Positions 32,501 through 43,338 of a stretch of DNA of 64,000 nucleotides are shown here, one piece after another (positions within the stretch are counted from its first letter, which is position 1; each line of letters opens with the position of its first letter). The position numbers and the translations under genes are program-made. This stretch comes from Peribolospora baueri. Its lineage: Eukaryota; Basidiomycota; Peribolosporomycetes; Peribolosporales; Peribolosporaceae. The DNA lies in NCBI GenBank assembly GCA_029717555.1, contig JAMDHS010000061.1, forward strand, positions 1-64,000. The letters are read 5' to 3'. The notes below the pieces were generated by a model, which worked only from the letters and a program-made list of their open reading frames with translations, did no database searches and was not told the DNA's origin.

Positions 32501-33118
32501 AAAGCTGGAATACAGCGCGGCGAGGTTGAAGAGCACGTTAGCGCGCTCCCAGTTGAGATCGGGGTGGGCGTGCACGTTCGGGTTGTCAGCGTATGAGGTG
32601 GCTGTGAGACTGATGTTAAGGGATGCAAAGGGGAAGGAGGGCGGGAAGGCGAGGGACCAAGGGAAGGGGACGGGGAACTGCGTTTGGACAGCGAGCGGTG
32701 AGAACAGGCGGAGACAAGAGAGGAAGCGCTCGATGTCCAAGGATACACCAAGGACAGCCACGTTACTGAAATGAAGCGCTTACATCTGTCGCAAACTTCG
32801 TGGACAAGAAGACGAGTTGTGCGTGGTACCTGGAGGATGAGGACGCATTGCGGATAAGCGCGAGCGAGGGGTGTGGCGTCGGACCAAAGAGAGAGCGAGC
32901 AAAGGAGCGCACCTAACAACGCTGTCAACACTACTTTGGTGCACTTCCACCTTGCTGACCTCATCCCTGAGCTTAGCGAGCTCTCTAATGTCGCTCCTGA
33001 AAGAGTCAGGATGGACGTCATTGTAAGATTCCTCGATGTGCTTGAGGAGCGCCTCGGAGAGCTGCGCGCTCAGCGACGGCGACGCCTTGAGAGGCAGGGC
33101 AAGGACGTTTCGCGGCAT
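29588..33118 (-). CDS. RIM20: pH-response regulator RIM20/PalA (BRO1-domain protein)
   Basis: ESCRT-III-binding scaffold of the Rim/Pal ambient-pH pathway that brings the Rim101/PacC factor to its protease (family knowledge). Twelve exons, 32913-33118, 32784-32829, 32441-32677, 32158-32320, 31949-32079, 31669-31863, 31222-31568, 30950-31130, 30606-30830, 30141-30512, 29927-30061 and 29588-29839, give 829 aa. The BRO1 domain covers about 1-390: NVLALPLKASPSLSAQL, RYHAQLVFLSTKFATDFPVP, NWERANVLFNLAALYSSFGA, AQFRKSAEDLG and DNDMIYLQAITPAHSLQPIA. A V-shaped coiled-coil region follows to about 745 (KAEEVRLEGGLRRIQKMVDD, KVDQTVKRREQALQTLEQAH). The tail has a six-Gln run, Pro/Ala repeats, and ends RYDPSKGGIQFGD, like the WxPxxGIRFG tail of PalA. 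That tail favours RIM20 over BRO1/VPS31. The donor after exon 3 (GTTTGT) is unusual but keeps the frame. Confidence 0.82.
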
Positions 33119-33633
33119 GGCGCAGAGGATAGGACGGCGAACGTTGGTTCTCGCTGAGCAAAAGGAGATCGTCGCCTGCTCGCTCGCCGAATGTCTTCTG
33201 CCGTCGACTACAAACAGGTCCTTCTCGCCCGGGCTCGGACGAGCGTGTCGTGGACGACAGTGGTAGCCGCAGCCGCTTCGATCACTCTGCCTACGCTACG
33301 CTGGAAGGCGGCGATAGCGGCTCGCCGTGCGATCTTCCACTAGACCAGGCCGCTTATCTTGAAACGAGGGAGCCACTTCCGGGCCACCTTTCGCCTCACC
33401 GCCTCACCACACCTTGCAAGGCATCTCCAACCAGTTATGGCGACGCGCGCAACGGCCGGGCTCGTTTCAGCCCCGAAGGCAAAGAAAAGAAAAAGGAATA
33501 GAATTACGGAGACTCCGAGGCGAGGCGGTCAGGTTGGCGCGGCCACGCGTCTGACAACACCGTTCGCACACGCGCAAGTCAAGCGCAGCTTACAGTACAT
33601 GACGACGAGGAGCGTGGTCGCCGGCGAGGGTAC
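33119..33633. other. RIM20 upstream / desaturase 3' flank
   Basis: No supported gene. A Met at 33190 (+) opens about 51 codons (MSSAVDYKQVLLARARTSVS), which could be a small divergent gene. There is no motif and no second exon, so I do not call it. Confidence 0.4.
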
Positions 33634-35276
33634 CTATACATCTCGACGACCTGGACGCCGTCCCCTGGCGACGCCCTCAGCGTCCTTGTACCACACGATG
33701 TCCCCCTCGCCCTCAATGTAGTAGCACCATCTGAACGTCTCCCACAGGGCCACGGGCCAAGGGCGGTCGTCGTAGTGGTAATAGTCAGGGCCAAGGACAG
33801 AGCGGAGGTGGGTGGTGATCTGGGGTAGATTGTCGGTAAGTAGAGAGCGTGATTAGGAACGTCGTGATAGAGAGAATGATTTGGCAGGACGACCGGGCAA
33901 AGGAGGATAAATCGCAAATCAAGCCCGGAGTGCTTTCGACTCTACGTGGCTGTCCCCGGTGGCGCAGGCGGCGACTTTAGCGGACGACTCACAGAAAGGT
34001 GCCTGAGAAAAGAAATGGTGTGCGACTGCGAGGAGAGGATCCCGAGGGCGGAGAGATAAGGCAGTGGCGGTAGGGAAGAAGGAAAGGTGAGAGTCAGAAA
34101 TTGAGTTGCACGTGGAAAGGGGTATCCCGCATATCAGTGTCCCGAGAAACGACGAAATGACATCACAGGGTGGACCATGTTCGGAATGCGCGACCTCACC
34201 ATGATCGTGACACAGGTTGTGCAAAAAAAAAGCGACCCATCCAGCCAAGGAGGGGCCTGTCGACCGTGCTGCTCGCGCCCCTCTGGAAATTTAACGTCGC
34301 CTTCCTGAAGTGAGGTAGAGCGGGGGACGTGTGCTGGAGGTAGACGCTAAGGACGATCCAATGGCAGGTGATGGAAAGGGGAATAGTGATAGACGAGGGC
34401 CGAGCGGGGAAGATAGGAAAGAGCGAATAGGGCGAGGAGAACGCCGAGATCAGAGACGACGACAGCAGACGCGTCAGATGGGGAAAAGACGGCCGAGGCT
34501 GGATTGTACAACTGGAGACAGGTAAGGGAGAGAACACGGGAGACTCGTCAAACGGATACCAGACCACGATGTCGAGCAGAGTTCACGGCATCGGGAAAAG
34601 GAGGCAGTCACGTAAGAACACACGCTATGCTTCAAGCCTTCCGGGCCTCCCTGAATATTGACAATAAAGCATGTCCACAAGCCTAGAGCCTGTTGAAAAG
34701 TAAGGCGAACCAATGCGATGACCGGCGAGTCGTTGAGCTCTTCCATGAAAGCGTCTCTTGCCAACTCTCTGGCGGACAGGCCGCCTTCGATGATGCTCCC
34801 TCGTCTGTCTTTCGCCGGCTTTTCTTCATGCGCGGGCTTGACGAGAGGACGGAAGTGGGCTTCGTTCTCTACAGAGTTGGTCCAGCGATGATGGGTGTTG
34901 TGTACGACCCGCCATGACTTGTGCGGATTAGGAAGGAAGAAAGAGTGTAAGAACCAGCCGACGACGGCAATGACGCGGCGGTGAGGAGAGAGCGTGAGGT
35001 GACCCGCCTCCGGACAGAGAGATAGACCGAAGGCGAGATCGGGTCGCACGGAGGGGAGAGTTACATAAATAGCAGTGACGTTCAAATGTCAAGATGTGTC
35101 GCCTCCGAGCGTCACTGACATGGGGCACAGTCGCACGCTTTCCTCACCTCATGAGCAAGCGTCCAGAGACCGGCGTAAGCAAGGCCCTGAAACCACCAAT
35201 AGATGCCCCACAACAGGAGGCGAGCTGGCTCTCGTGCGCGGTCGATGTGCTCGGGCAAAACATAAGACGAGATCAT
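33634..35276 (-). pseudogene. Oleate (delta-12)-type membrane fatty-acid desaturase, apparently broken
   Basis: All three histidine boxes of membrane desaturases can be read. Box 1 is TLAHE|AGH across an intron (exon 35148-35276, next exon ending at 35007). Box 2 is SWRVVHNTHHRWTN. Box 3 is [19 protein letters not shown] across an intron. Also family-like are [52 protein letters not shown] and the C-terminal THLRSVLGPDYYHYDDRPWP. However, the frame shifts by one base near 34387 and again in a run of nine T (coding strand, 34223-34231), where eight would give [10 protein letters not shown]. The link from APF to the last exon is not clean. The usual ~60 N-terminal residues with the first membrane segment are missing, and the first Met lies only ~20 bp after the stop of the upstream thioesterase. 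I read it as a recent pseudogene. Local sequence errors are the alternative. Confidence 0.6.
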
Positions 35277-35296
35277 GCTAGAAACGGGGGATGTGT

Positions 35297-35932
35297 TTAC
35301 AGATGGGACCGATGGCCGGCGGCCTTGCTCTCCGACTCTTGGTGGCGACGCAAGTCGGCCTCGAGCTTCTGCCATAACCTGCCCCACGGACCTTGCCGGC
35401 CTTTGATGACGGCCCTCCTGGACGGGTTCTTTCCCTCGACGAATACTATATCGGCGACGCACCGGCTGGACGCACGCTTGCCTCCCTGGGCCAAGCTGCG
35501 CGCCTCCACAGTCATCGTGAAGCCATCGCCTCCGGGGGCCAGCGAGGAGATGCGCGCGCCGCTGACGACAGCGTCCGGGTACCTGATGGCGCGGATGTAC
35601 TCGTAGTTTTGCGTGAGCAAAACGGGGATAACCTCGCTCTTCCCTTTGCCCACGTTGGCCGCCTCCTCCACGCCCAAGACAGACTCCCAAGCATACTCGA
35701 GCCGGAAGGCGCAAGACCCGAAAAGACGGCCGTAGTTGTAGTTGGAGACGTGGCCGTAAGGGTCGAGGTCGTGGAACTGGACGGGTACCTCGGTGAGCGA
35801 AGCGTCCTCGTAGCCCAACTCGATCAGACCGCGGACAGCCTCTGTGCGGGCCTTGTCGTAGATATCATTGCGGCTCGATGGGTAGAGGTTGTCGGTGGCC
35901 TTGAGCAAGGACATGGCGGGGTTCTTGGTCAT
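35297..35932 (-). CDS. Hotdog-fold acyl thioesterase-like protein (4HBT superfamily)
   Basis: Single-exon gene of 211 aa from ATG at 35932 to TAA at 35297-35299. The core motif is VQFHDLDPYGHVSNYNYGRL (about 58-77), which matches the substrate-site Asp/His region of 4-hydroxybenzoyl-CoA thioesterase-like hotdog enzymes (xDxxGHVNNxxY). Then come QNYEYIRAIRYPDAVVSGAR, FTMTVEARSLAQGGKRASSR and CVADIVFVE, the long hotdog strand. Such enzymes hydrolyse acyl-CoA or acyl-ACP. The substrate here is unknown. The codons directly before the ATG would encode a hydrophobic stretch (LLVAYLLYLL). An upstream exon adding a membrane anchor is therefore possible, but a stop precedes it in frame. It lies head-to-tail with the broken desaturase, only about 20 bp away, suggesting a former acyl-lipid gene pair. 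Confidence 0.75.
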   Translation of the reverse strand: MTKNPAMSLLKATDNLYPSSRNDIYDKARTEAVRGLIELGYEDASLTEVPVQFHDLDPYGHVSNYNYGRLFGSCAFRLEYAWESVLGVEEAANVGKGKSEVIPVLLTQNYEYIRAIRYPDAVVSGARISSLAPGGDGFTMTVEARSLAQGGKRASSRCVADIVFVEGKNPSRRAVIKGRQGPWGRLWQKLEADLRRHQESESKAAGHRSHL

Positions 35933-37097
35933 CAGGAGATAGAGGAGATACGCGACGAGCAAAGGAGGACGCCTTCACGGGGCTGGATGCGATGAGAGAC
36001 AGAGTGTTGACGAGTGCTATAGATGAAGATCTCCATCGAATGGCGAGAAGCTGCGTTCCATTTTATCAGCCGGCATAGCCGCCAAGCGCCTCGCGGAAGT
36101 AGCCGGCATTGCCGGCGAGTTGCAGCCGGTGCCTTAGCTTATTTCCTCACTACAAAATAGAGTGTATGAAGTTAAACAGAAATAATGAAGCAGAGTTAAT
36201 ATGCAACGAAGCTTATCTTGGTAATTTTTAGATTGCGTAGAATATTTAAATAAAAGATCGAGGCCGACGTGGAAGGTCAAGTGTGAGCAAGCGCACGCAC
36301 TTGAGCACATGGTGACGCGTTAGGACCTTCTGAGAAGCGGGGGTTGTGAGGAAAGGAAGGATCTCCCGGAAGCCAGCCGCGAAGGGCGTAGGCAGTCCGT
36401 CCTCTCGAGTCACCCGCTTGTCGTACTCGTACCGAGCTCCGAAAGGGAGGCATGAGGTAAGGAGCACTGCACCCGCCGTGACAAGTCGACCCCGTCAATA
36501 ATCACGTGATCAAACTGCTCACACCACACCAGGCTAAGTCCGCACCCATTTGTCAAATCAAGAGAAAGCTCCACCACTTGGTTTATCCGAGTAAGGTCTC
36601 CGCAACTGGACTGTCTGTTGTGACTTGTACCCCTGGTTCGACGATGTCCGGTCCCAGCTAGCCCTTTGCAACGACCATCTAGGTCACGTCTAGACTGTTG
36701 TTTTGCAGGAATCGATTGTGGGATCGCTTACCAACCGACCCAAGCCCAGACCGCCTGCGTGGCTTCGGCGGCGCAGCCCCTTCACGTTCGCCGAGAGCTA
36801 GCACACCCGTTTTGCGCTAATGGTTGTCCTTGACGAGAGCGAGACGATGGGGCTGGTTGCCCGACCCCACAATAGTGCCCTTGCCAAGAAGGTCTACACC
36901 GTCACGCCATCTCTCGCTTTCGATGCTATACTCGTGCAAACACTCATCGATTCCATTAATCATTTACGTCCGTGAACGCTCAGCCGGGGATATGCCGAAT
37001 GAAAGAAAGAAAAAAACATGAAAGGAAAGGAGAACAGTTCCGAGTGGGGTGGCCTCGATGACATCGGACTCCGTGTGGGTATTCGCTCGCTGTGCGC
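35933..37097. other. Gene-poor stretch with AT-rich patch
   Basis: AT-rich by local standards at 36140-36260 (many TAA/TTT runs). Just beyond, 36246-36467 (-) encodes GARYEYDKRVTREDGLPTPF then AAGFREILPFLTTPASQKVL, which looks protein-like but has no recognised family and no supported exon partners. The rest appears non-coding. Confidence 0.4.
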
Positions 37098-38576
37098 TCA
37101 CGCCGGCGCTTGAGCGATGATCATAGATCCTACCATGCGCGCTCCCTTCTCGTTGAGGTCTTTCTCAAGCTGCTCCATCGTGTTCTCCCACTCCTGATCC
37201 GTCTTGGTCCCTTCCGGCAACCTGTCCTCAGCCCCAAAGGCGATCCAGGCGCCGCGGGTGCCCGAGTAGATTCCCCTCCAGTTGGCTGCGCTCTCGGCGG
37301 CGTATTGACGGCCATGTTCAGCGAGACCGGTCGCGCCAACGGGAATGGGGAGCGAGTGAACCTGAGTCGAGGGAAGGGGTCGGAGACAAAGGTCAACATG
37401 GAGGAGGCATTCAGTTTCTCTATCCCTTACACCCTTTCACTGTCTGGGTTCAGCGCCCGTGTGCCTGGCCCTTTGCCGTCTCCCTCACCTGGATATTGAT
37501 GAACCCGGCATTTCCGAGATACTCCTTCGCCTTCTCGCTCATGCTATCACATGCGCACGTCGCCAGAAGAGGACAAACCATAAGCGAGGAAGAAAAGAAA
37601 AACCATTGCTTGAGGGATTCGGCTTGACTCACTGGAATTCGCGATTGCCCATCTTTTCAAGGCCTTCTCCGATCAGGTTGGTTTTAGAGATGCAGTCAGA
37701 AAGCTGCTGTCCCTGCCAGTAGGCGTCGTACTCAAAGAGGTGGAGCCAGCCTCCTGGCTCTGTCGGCACGCGAAGAAGAACGGTGAGCGAAGCGGAAGGA
37801 CGAGCGTACAGGCGGCTGGCCTGGCCCACTCACTCAAAGTAGCCTTGAGGTTTTCCAAAGCAGTCGGCCACTGATCCTTTCGGAGGCCCAAAACCAGCAG
37901 TCGCTGATACGTCAGGTCATATTTGCCCCTGTGCTCCTCCGGCAAGGGCTCCAATACGCTGTGCTTAAAGAAGTCGATCGCCTTGCGTTCTCCCTTGACC
38001 GTCACCACCCTGCCCTCTTCTGGGGGGAACTGAGCCGAGGAGAGATCATAGGCGGCGAGGGAGTCGTAAGTGAGTTCAGGCGAGGAGGAGACGAGATCTC
38101 GGAGGCAAATGCCAGTCCCGGTGGCGCTGTCAAGGATCGAGACGGAAGGCCGAGAAGCCAGGTCGGCGGCGACCACTGGGTGGAGGATGCGGTTGCCAAA
38201 GGCCTGCTTCAAGATCCGATGCTGGCGTTCAAGTCTGAGGTGTGAGACCAAGGCGAGATGGGTCGGCGAGAAGAACCACGGGACGCACTCGAGACGCAAA
38301 CTCGCGACTGGAGGCAGTGTCTGCATTCTTCCCATCCCTTTCCCTTGCTCACCTCTGCGACTCGGAGAAGTTCCTTGGGAGGTAGTACTGCGCGGACGCC
38401 GCGGACTCGTCGACGACGGCGGCGGTCATGGTCGGTTGAGCTGGGGTGGAGGTCTGGCGAGTGCGAGCGGAGGGGGAGAAGGAATGGGGGGCGAGAGAGG
38501 GAGGAGGCCGAGCGACGTCGCCGATCGCACTCCGAACCTGGGCGTCCGTGGCAGGAGCAGCGGCCCGGCGGGTCAT
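37098..38576 (-). CDS. Class I SAM-dependent methyltransferase
   Basis: Five exons, 38353-38576, 37834-38234, 37633-37759, 37489-37543 and 37098-37361, give 356 aa. The first ~50 residues are Ala/Ser/Pro/Thr-rich. The body begins YYLPRNFSESQRLERQHRIL, a phrase seen in fungal small-molecule methyltransferases of the TdiE/UMTA type. Motif I is SILDSATGTGICLRDL (about 107-122), followed by YDSLAAYDLSSAQFPPE (motif II region) and GKYDLTYQRLLVLGL (post-motif). PGGWLHLFEYDAYW is a typical motif III strand. A SAM-binding Rossmann fold is well supported. The acceptor molecule is not predictable. It is divergent from the YheT-like hydrolase across ~840 bp. Confidence 0.85.
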
Positions 38577-39416
38577 AGCCGGCGGTGATGAATGTGGCGG
38601 CTACACGCGACCATCGAGGAACGGCGGCACGCTAGTCGGAAGAAGATGTTCGTACCTGTTCCTCATCGGCCACCCAGCTTTGGGAACCGGGTGCAGGCGG
38701 ACACCCAGGCAGACTGATAGTCGCTGTTAGGGCACGGAGAGGGCGATATCAGCACTCCCAGCGAAGCCAACCGCGTCGATCAACAACGCAATGGAGCGCT
38801 TGTGGACTCCATCTCCGCACGTTCTCATACCTCGTCCTCCTCGCCTCGCCGGAAAACTCGCTTATTTGCCGCCCGTGCGCGCTCGCATTAGGTCCTCATC
38901 GCCATCGCCAGCAATCTCTTTTCCGAGCCTCTTCGGCCCGTCGTCATTCAGCCGCGCCGTCCTCACCGGCCTACGTCTCCGTATCGCTGGCCAGAATTCA
39001 GGTTCAGAGACGTCCGACTTCCGCCCTGCAAGGCGGCTCTAACTTGCTCGGACTTTCGGTGCCGGAGGAATGTACGACGGAACGAACGAACGTGCGTTAA
39101 GAGACTGGCCGCCGGTCCGTCGGTGCTGAACCGCACTCACGTTCGGCAGCCGGCAAACACGTACACATTCGCGCCGCTACTCGGCTCCGCGGATGGGGGG
39201 ATGAAGCCCACCTGATCGGTCAAGGCGCTGCTGGCATTGGCATCAAGTCTCCCCGGGGAGCCCCGACGACGCTGCGTCTCTGTGATTATTTCTCGCCCTC
39301 CGCCCTCCCTCCCCCCTGGCCTTCCATTCCCCCCTCCCACGGCGTTCTCCCCATCTTTCCTCGTCTGCCCCAGCAGACCTCGAGCCTGCTCGCAGGCCGA
39401 CGAATACGCTGACGAC
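38577..39416. promoter_or_regulatory. Divergent intergenic region, methyltransferase / YheT-like hydrolase
   Basis: About 840 bp between two divergent starts. No conserved coding region was seen. It is expected to hold both promoters and 5' UTRs. The sequence close to the hydrolase start is pyrimidine-rich (39290-39360). Confidence 0.45.
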
Positions 39417-41742
39417 ATGGGTATGAACGCCGCGCCCCACGCTCATTTTGCCCCATCAGCGGTCGTCGACCGCTTCAGACGCGTGAGAGCCGAGCCCTTG
39501 CCTCAGCCGGCTCTTGTCCTGGACCACGTCTATCTGTCGCTCTTGTATTCCGCCGTCTTCCTTTGCTATTGCGTCTGGACCTATGCGCGCTTTGCTCGCC
39601 GTCAGCCAAAGACCGTCCGCAAGAACGCCGCCGCGGCAGGCAACCAGAAGGTCGCGCGCAAACTCGTCTCGGCTTTGGCCAAGGTATCCAGCTACGAAGC
39701 ACCTGGCGTTAATCTTTTGTTTTCGGCCACGACACGGGAACCGTTCATCGAGGCGGTCAAGGCGCATTGTACCACCCTCGCCAGAGGCTTCAAGCCCACG
39801 AGTTGGTTGACCAAGTGAGGAAGAGCACATATATGATCGCGACTCCCGGCTTCGCCTGGCATATCTTTCCGCCCGTGCTTTCGAAATACAGTGGCCATCT
39901 GCAAACCATCTTCGTGGGATTCTTTTCGGGAGCCTTTCACGGGCGCAACGTTTCGTACAGGAGGTGAGCTTCACGATACGCAGACAGGTCGTGTCTGCGT
40001 CTGGTCGTGTCCTCTGACCTTTCCTGGTGTTTTGCCTCTCCTTTGCATGCAAAGGAAAATCCTCCTTCTTCCCGATGGAGGCAACATCTCCCTTGACTTC
40101 TCTCCGCCGAATCTCGCGCCTCGGCCTATCCCGCTGCGACGGAAAACGTCGTCCAGAAACTTGGCCGCCGCTGCTTCCTTGGCAGGTGACACGGTTCCGG
40201 AAGAGGAAGAGACCGTTCCGACGGTGGTCATTTTCCACGGCATGGTCGGGGGCTCACACGAAGGCTACATCAGGTCCTTCGTGCGACATGTGACTCAAGA
40301 GTTTCTCGACGGCGATGATCCGAGCGGTTACCCGCCGTTCCGGACTGTCGTCGTCCATTCAAGAGGATGTGAGTACGAGTGGCGCGACGAAGCGTCGGCA
40401 CTCCTCCCGGTCCCGGGAGCACAGGGCTAACTTGCTCTTGACATGGTCCTCATTTTTCTCTCCGTTCAAGGCGGCTACACCAACCTTACGTCCCCTCATT
40501 TCGCCGCTGTGGAGACGGACGATACCCGATGCGCGCTGGCCTACCTTCGAAAGGCGCTCCCCAAATCTCCTCTGGTCGGCATTGTCTTTTCGCTCGGTGC
40601 TAACCTGCTCGCGAAATATATGGGAGAAGAAGGCACGGGCTGCTTGCTGGACGCCGGAGTCGTCATCGGGAACATGTGGGACCTCGTAAGCATCTGTGGT
40701 GTCCATCGATGACTCGCCCTGCTAGCTTGCCATTCTCGGATGTGACGTGCGTGATGTGATGAGCGCTTACATGTGCATATCTTTCTTGATTTCCAGGACA
40801 AAGGTGTGGACCTACTTGAAAACGGGCCTTTGACGTCGAGATTGTATGGCTTCGTCATGGGCCTCCCCCTTCGGTGAGTAGGACGCAATATAAACTGCGC
40901 GCGATCTGTCAGTCGCTGACGTCCCACTCCTCCCTCACGACACCAGGCAGTGGTTGCTCTCCTCGACCCATCTCATCCTCGATTCTTCCCCGGTCAAGCA
41001 TTGCCTCTCGTCCGTGCCGCCACATCTACTCACAATTCACGGCTTCCATTCCTACACCTCCTATGTTCACGCCAGTCGACCACATTCTACGCCGTTCAAT
41101 GAAGAAGGGTTTCCCCGCGCCTCCCCGCGTGACTTTTACGTCAGGGGGAGCAGCGTCAGGAAACTCAAGGGGTGCAGGAAGCCGATGTTGATCGTCCAGG
41201 CCGACGACGACCCCGTCGTGCCCGAGGACTGTCTGCTGGGCTTGAGAAAGACACTGGCCGACGCCCACTCGAGCCCGCCAAATGTCTGTTTGGTCGAGAC
41301 GAGGGGCGGAGGACATCTCGGCTTCGCCCAAGGACCGGCGGCCCGACCCTGGGTCAACATAGTGGCTCGGGAATTCTTGACGAGCGTCCTCCTTGATGGA
41401 CCTGCCGTCGATCAGGGGCTGCCCTTGTTGACGCCGCCGCCGTCGCGTCGTCGCCGTCACTGCTGCGAGGTCAACTGCCCCAGGCAGTTCCTAGAGCCCC
41501 TGCTGACGCCGCCACCTTCGCCATCGCCGTCGTCGTCGCCGTCGCGGCTTCGAAATCGACCGTCCAGGGGTTCCCTTCGCGGTTTCCGCTCATTCCCGGT
41601 GTTGACAGACGTCGTGCGACACGCGTCTCCTAAGTCAGACGACTCGAGTTCGGAAGGGAGACCGCTGGCATCGTATCTGCTCCAGCCACCTGCTCCGTTG
41701 TCCCTGAATTACGCATGCATGCACGCGACATTGAAGTGTTGA
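39417..41742 (+). CDS. YheT/EHT1-family alpha/beta hydrolase
   Basis: Relative of bacterial YheT, animal ABHD1/3 and yeast Eht1/Eeb1, which make or hydrolyse medium-chain acyl esters (family knowledge). Six exons, 39417-39814, 39892-39963, 40055-40368, 40471-40685, 40797-40873 and 40947-41742, give 623 aa. A membrane segment lies near residues 35-55 (VYLSLLYSAVFLCYCVWTYA). The family motif WLTNGHLQTIF spans the first intron. Then come IFHGMVGGSHEGYIRSFVRH (oxyanion/His-Gly strand), VVVHSRGCGYTNLT, and the nucleophile elbow GIVFSLGANLLAKYM (Ser at about 303). The Asp is in LIVQADDDPVVPED (about 445) and the His in RGGGHLGF (about 482). The catalytic triad is complete. The last ~130 residues are an extra Pro/Ser/Arg-rich tail not usual in the family. 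The Met at 39417 is preferred; a nearby second Met is two codons on. Confidence 0.88.
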
Positions 41743-43338
41743 ACATGGAGCAAGAAGAAGCTGTGTCTGAGAGGTTGGCGAGGAATGAACACTGCCAGAC
41801 GCGGACGCGCTCACGCCCCGGTTGGTTGGACCCTAGTCCGACCACTGAGCACCATCTCTCGCTGACAGACCATCATGGGCCGAGGCGCTCTCGGAGGCTG
41901 AGTGAGGGATGAGAAGGCCCACATATCCAGTAGGACAACTCGACTTGGTGCGTATCGCTGATATGAGCCTGCCCTTACTCACGTCGGTCCGGGCGGCTCT
42001 CAAGACGAAGCAAGGATGCCAGTAACTCCTCAGAGACTCACGGAAAGGCAGCACAAGGCGTTGAAAGGGAAGCGAGGGCGTCCCATGGGGCCAAGGAAGA
42101 AACCGGACTTGAGCTACCCGTCCTGATATGCACAGGAACAAAGCGCTCCGCGAGTGCTCTTCTTGCCCAAAATGGACTGTCCGACGGACGTGTATTGAGC
42201 AGGCTGCTATCAAGGTCTAAGACAGGTACGGCAACTGTGTCCGGCCGCGTCCGTGTGGGCGGGCGAGGTAGGACGATAAATTAGCTGACGAACGAACGAC
42301 AGCGGGCTGGCTGTCGTACAGATAAGCGCGCTCTGATGGAGAGGGGTCCTTATCCGCCACGAGGAATGGACGAGCAAGGAGGCAGATGGATGACAGCCTA
42401 TGAGAGCGATAGAAAGAAACGTCCAACGACGTGGAAAGACGGAGAGTCCGTGTCGAGGGGGTCAAGGGCGTGCCTAAGCTCTGTTCCTTCCCACAGGCAC
42501 GTTAGAATGTAGGTCGAGGACCTTTGGCGAGGCGAGGGAGGAATACGACAGCGCTCAGCAGACGGCGTTCTCCCCAAAACCCCGAAAGCCCCACAGGAAT
42601 GCACAAACCGCCGGCTGCGCGCCTCCGTCGCAGGCTACATTCGCCACTGAATGGGCATCGTCGTATATTCCTGCGCCTGGCGGTAACGGATATGCTCAGC
42701 CGACCGATGCGGCACATGTCAGTCGCATGGCACCGAGCGACGGGCCCTATCACGACGAGCCGAGACGTCGTGTGCAGAGTTAACATTACATACGGCGTGT
42801 GCCGTGCTATCGACCGAGTGAGTGAGTGCGAGTGCATGACGTACATCCCCAAAGAATATTGTATTATTATTGCACCTTGAAAGGATTAGGATCAAGTACA
42901 CGTCAGCGGTCGCATCGACCCGCTTCGTCACGTGATACATGAAACCGCATTACAAGTCTTTTGAAATAGCCGGTTTGGGCTGGCGGCGAGGAACAAAGGG
43001 CAGAGGGCAGCCCGCCATGCCCGCCTCCCGCCGGCTCTCGTCTTCCCACTCGCCACCGCCAAAGGCGATCATCTCTCGCTCGCCCACTCATCGTCGCCAT
43101 CCTCCCGCCATCCATCATTATCATCCACCACCATCCATTCACGCCTTCAATATCATCCCCACCTCCCCCTCCTTGCTCTCCTCCCGCTTTCGCCACCTCC
43201 CCCGCCCCTCCCACCCTCCATCCACCGCCCGCCGTTTCTCTCCCCTCACCTTCATCCCCCCAGCCTCTCACCGTCCCGACCAGGTTCCTTGAACCGTCTC
43301 ACCACGTCAGCACTCGCCTACCCCCCCCTTCTCCACCG
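41743..43338. other. 1.6-kb stretch without a recognised gene
   Basis: Open stretches (41833-42213 minus, 42502-42852 minus, 42939-43292 plus) have no motif. The 3' part (43050-43330) becomes strongly pyrimidine-rich, as expected of a long 5' UTR or promoter for the next gene. No RNA gene was recognised. Confidence 0.45.

Noticed and set aside
32761-32784. An 18-nt intron in RIM20
   Set aside because: Too short to splice. A normal acceptor at 32678-32680 gives the conserved FPVPFPWS continuation.
35277-35600. A spliced thioesterase-desaturase fusion protein
   Set aside because: The desaturase exon has an acceptor (TTTCTAG) before its Met, but no good donor in the right phase exists in the thioesterase 3' end, and the gap is too short for an intron.
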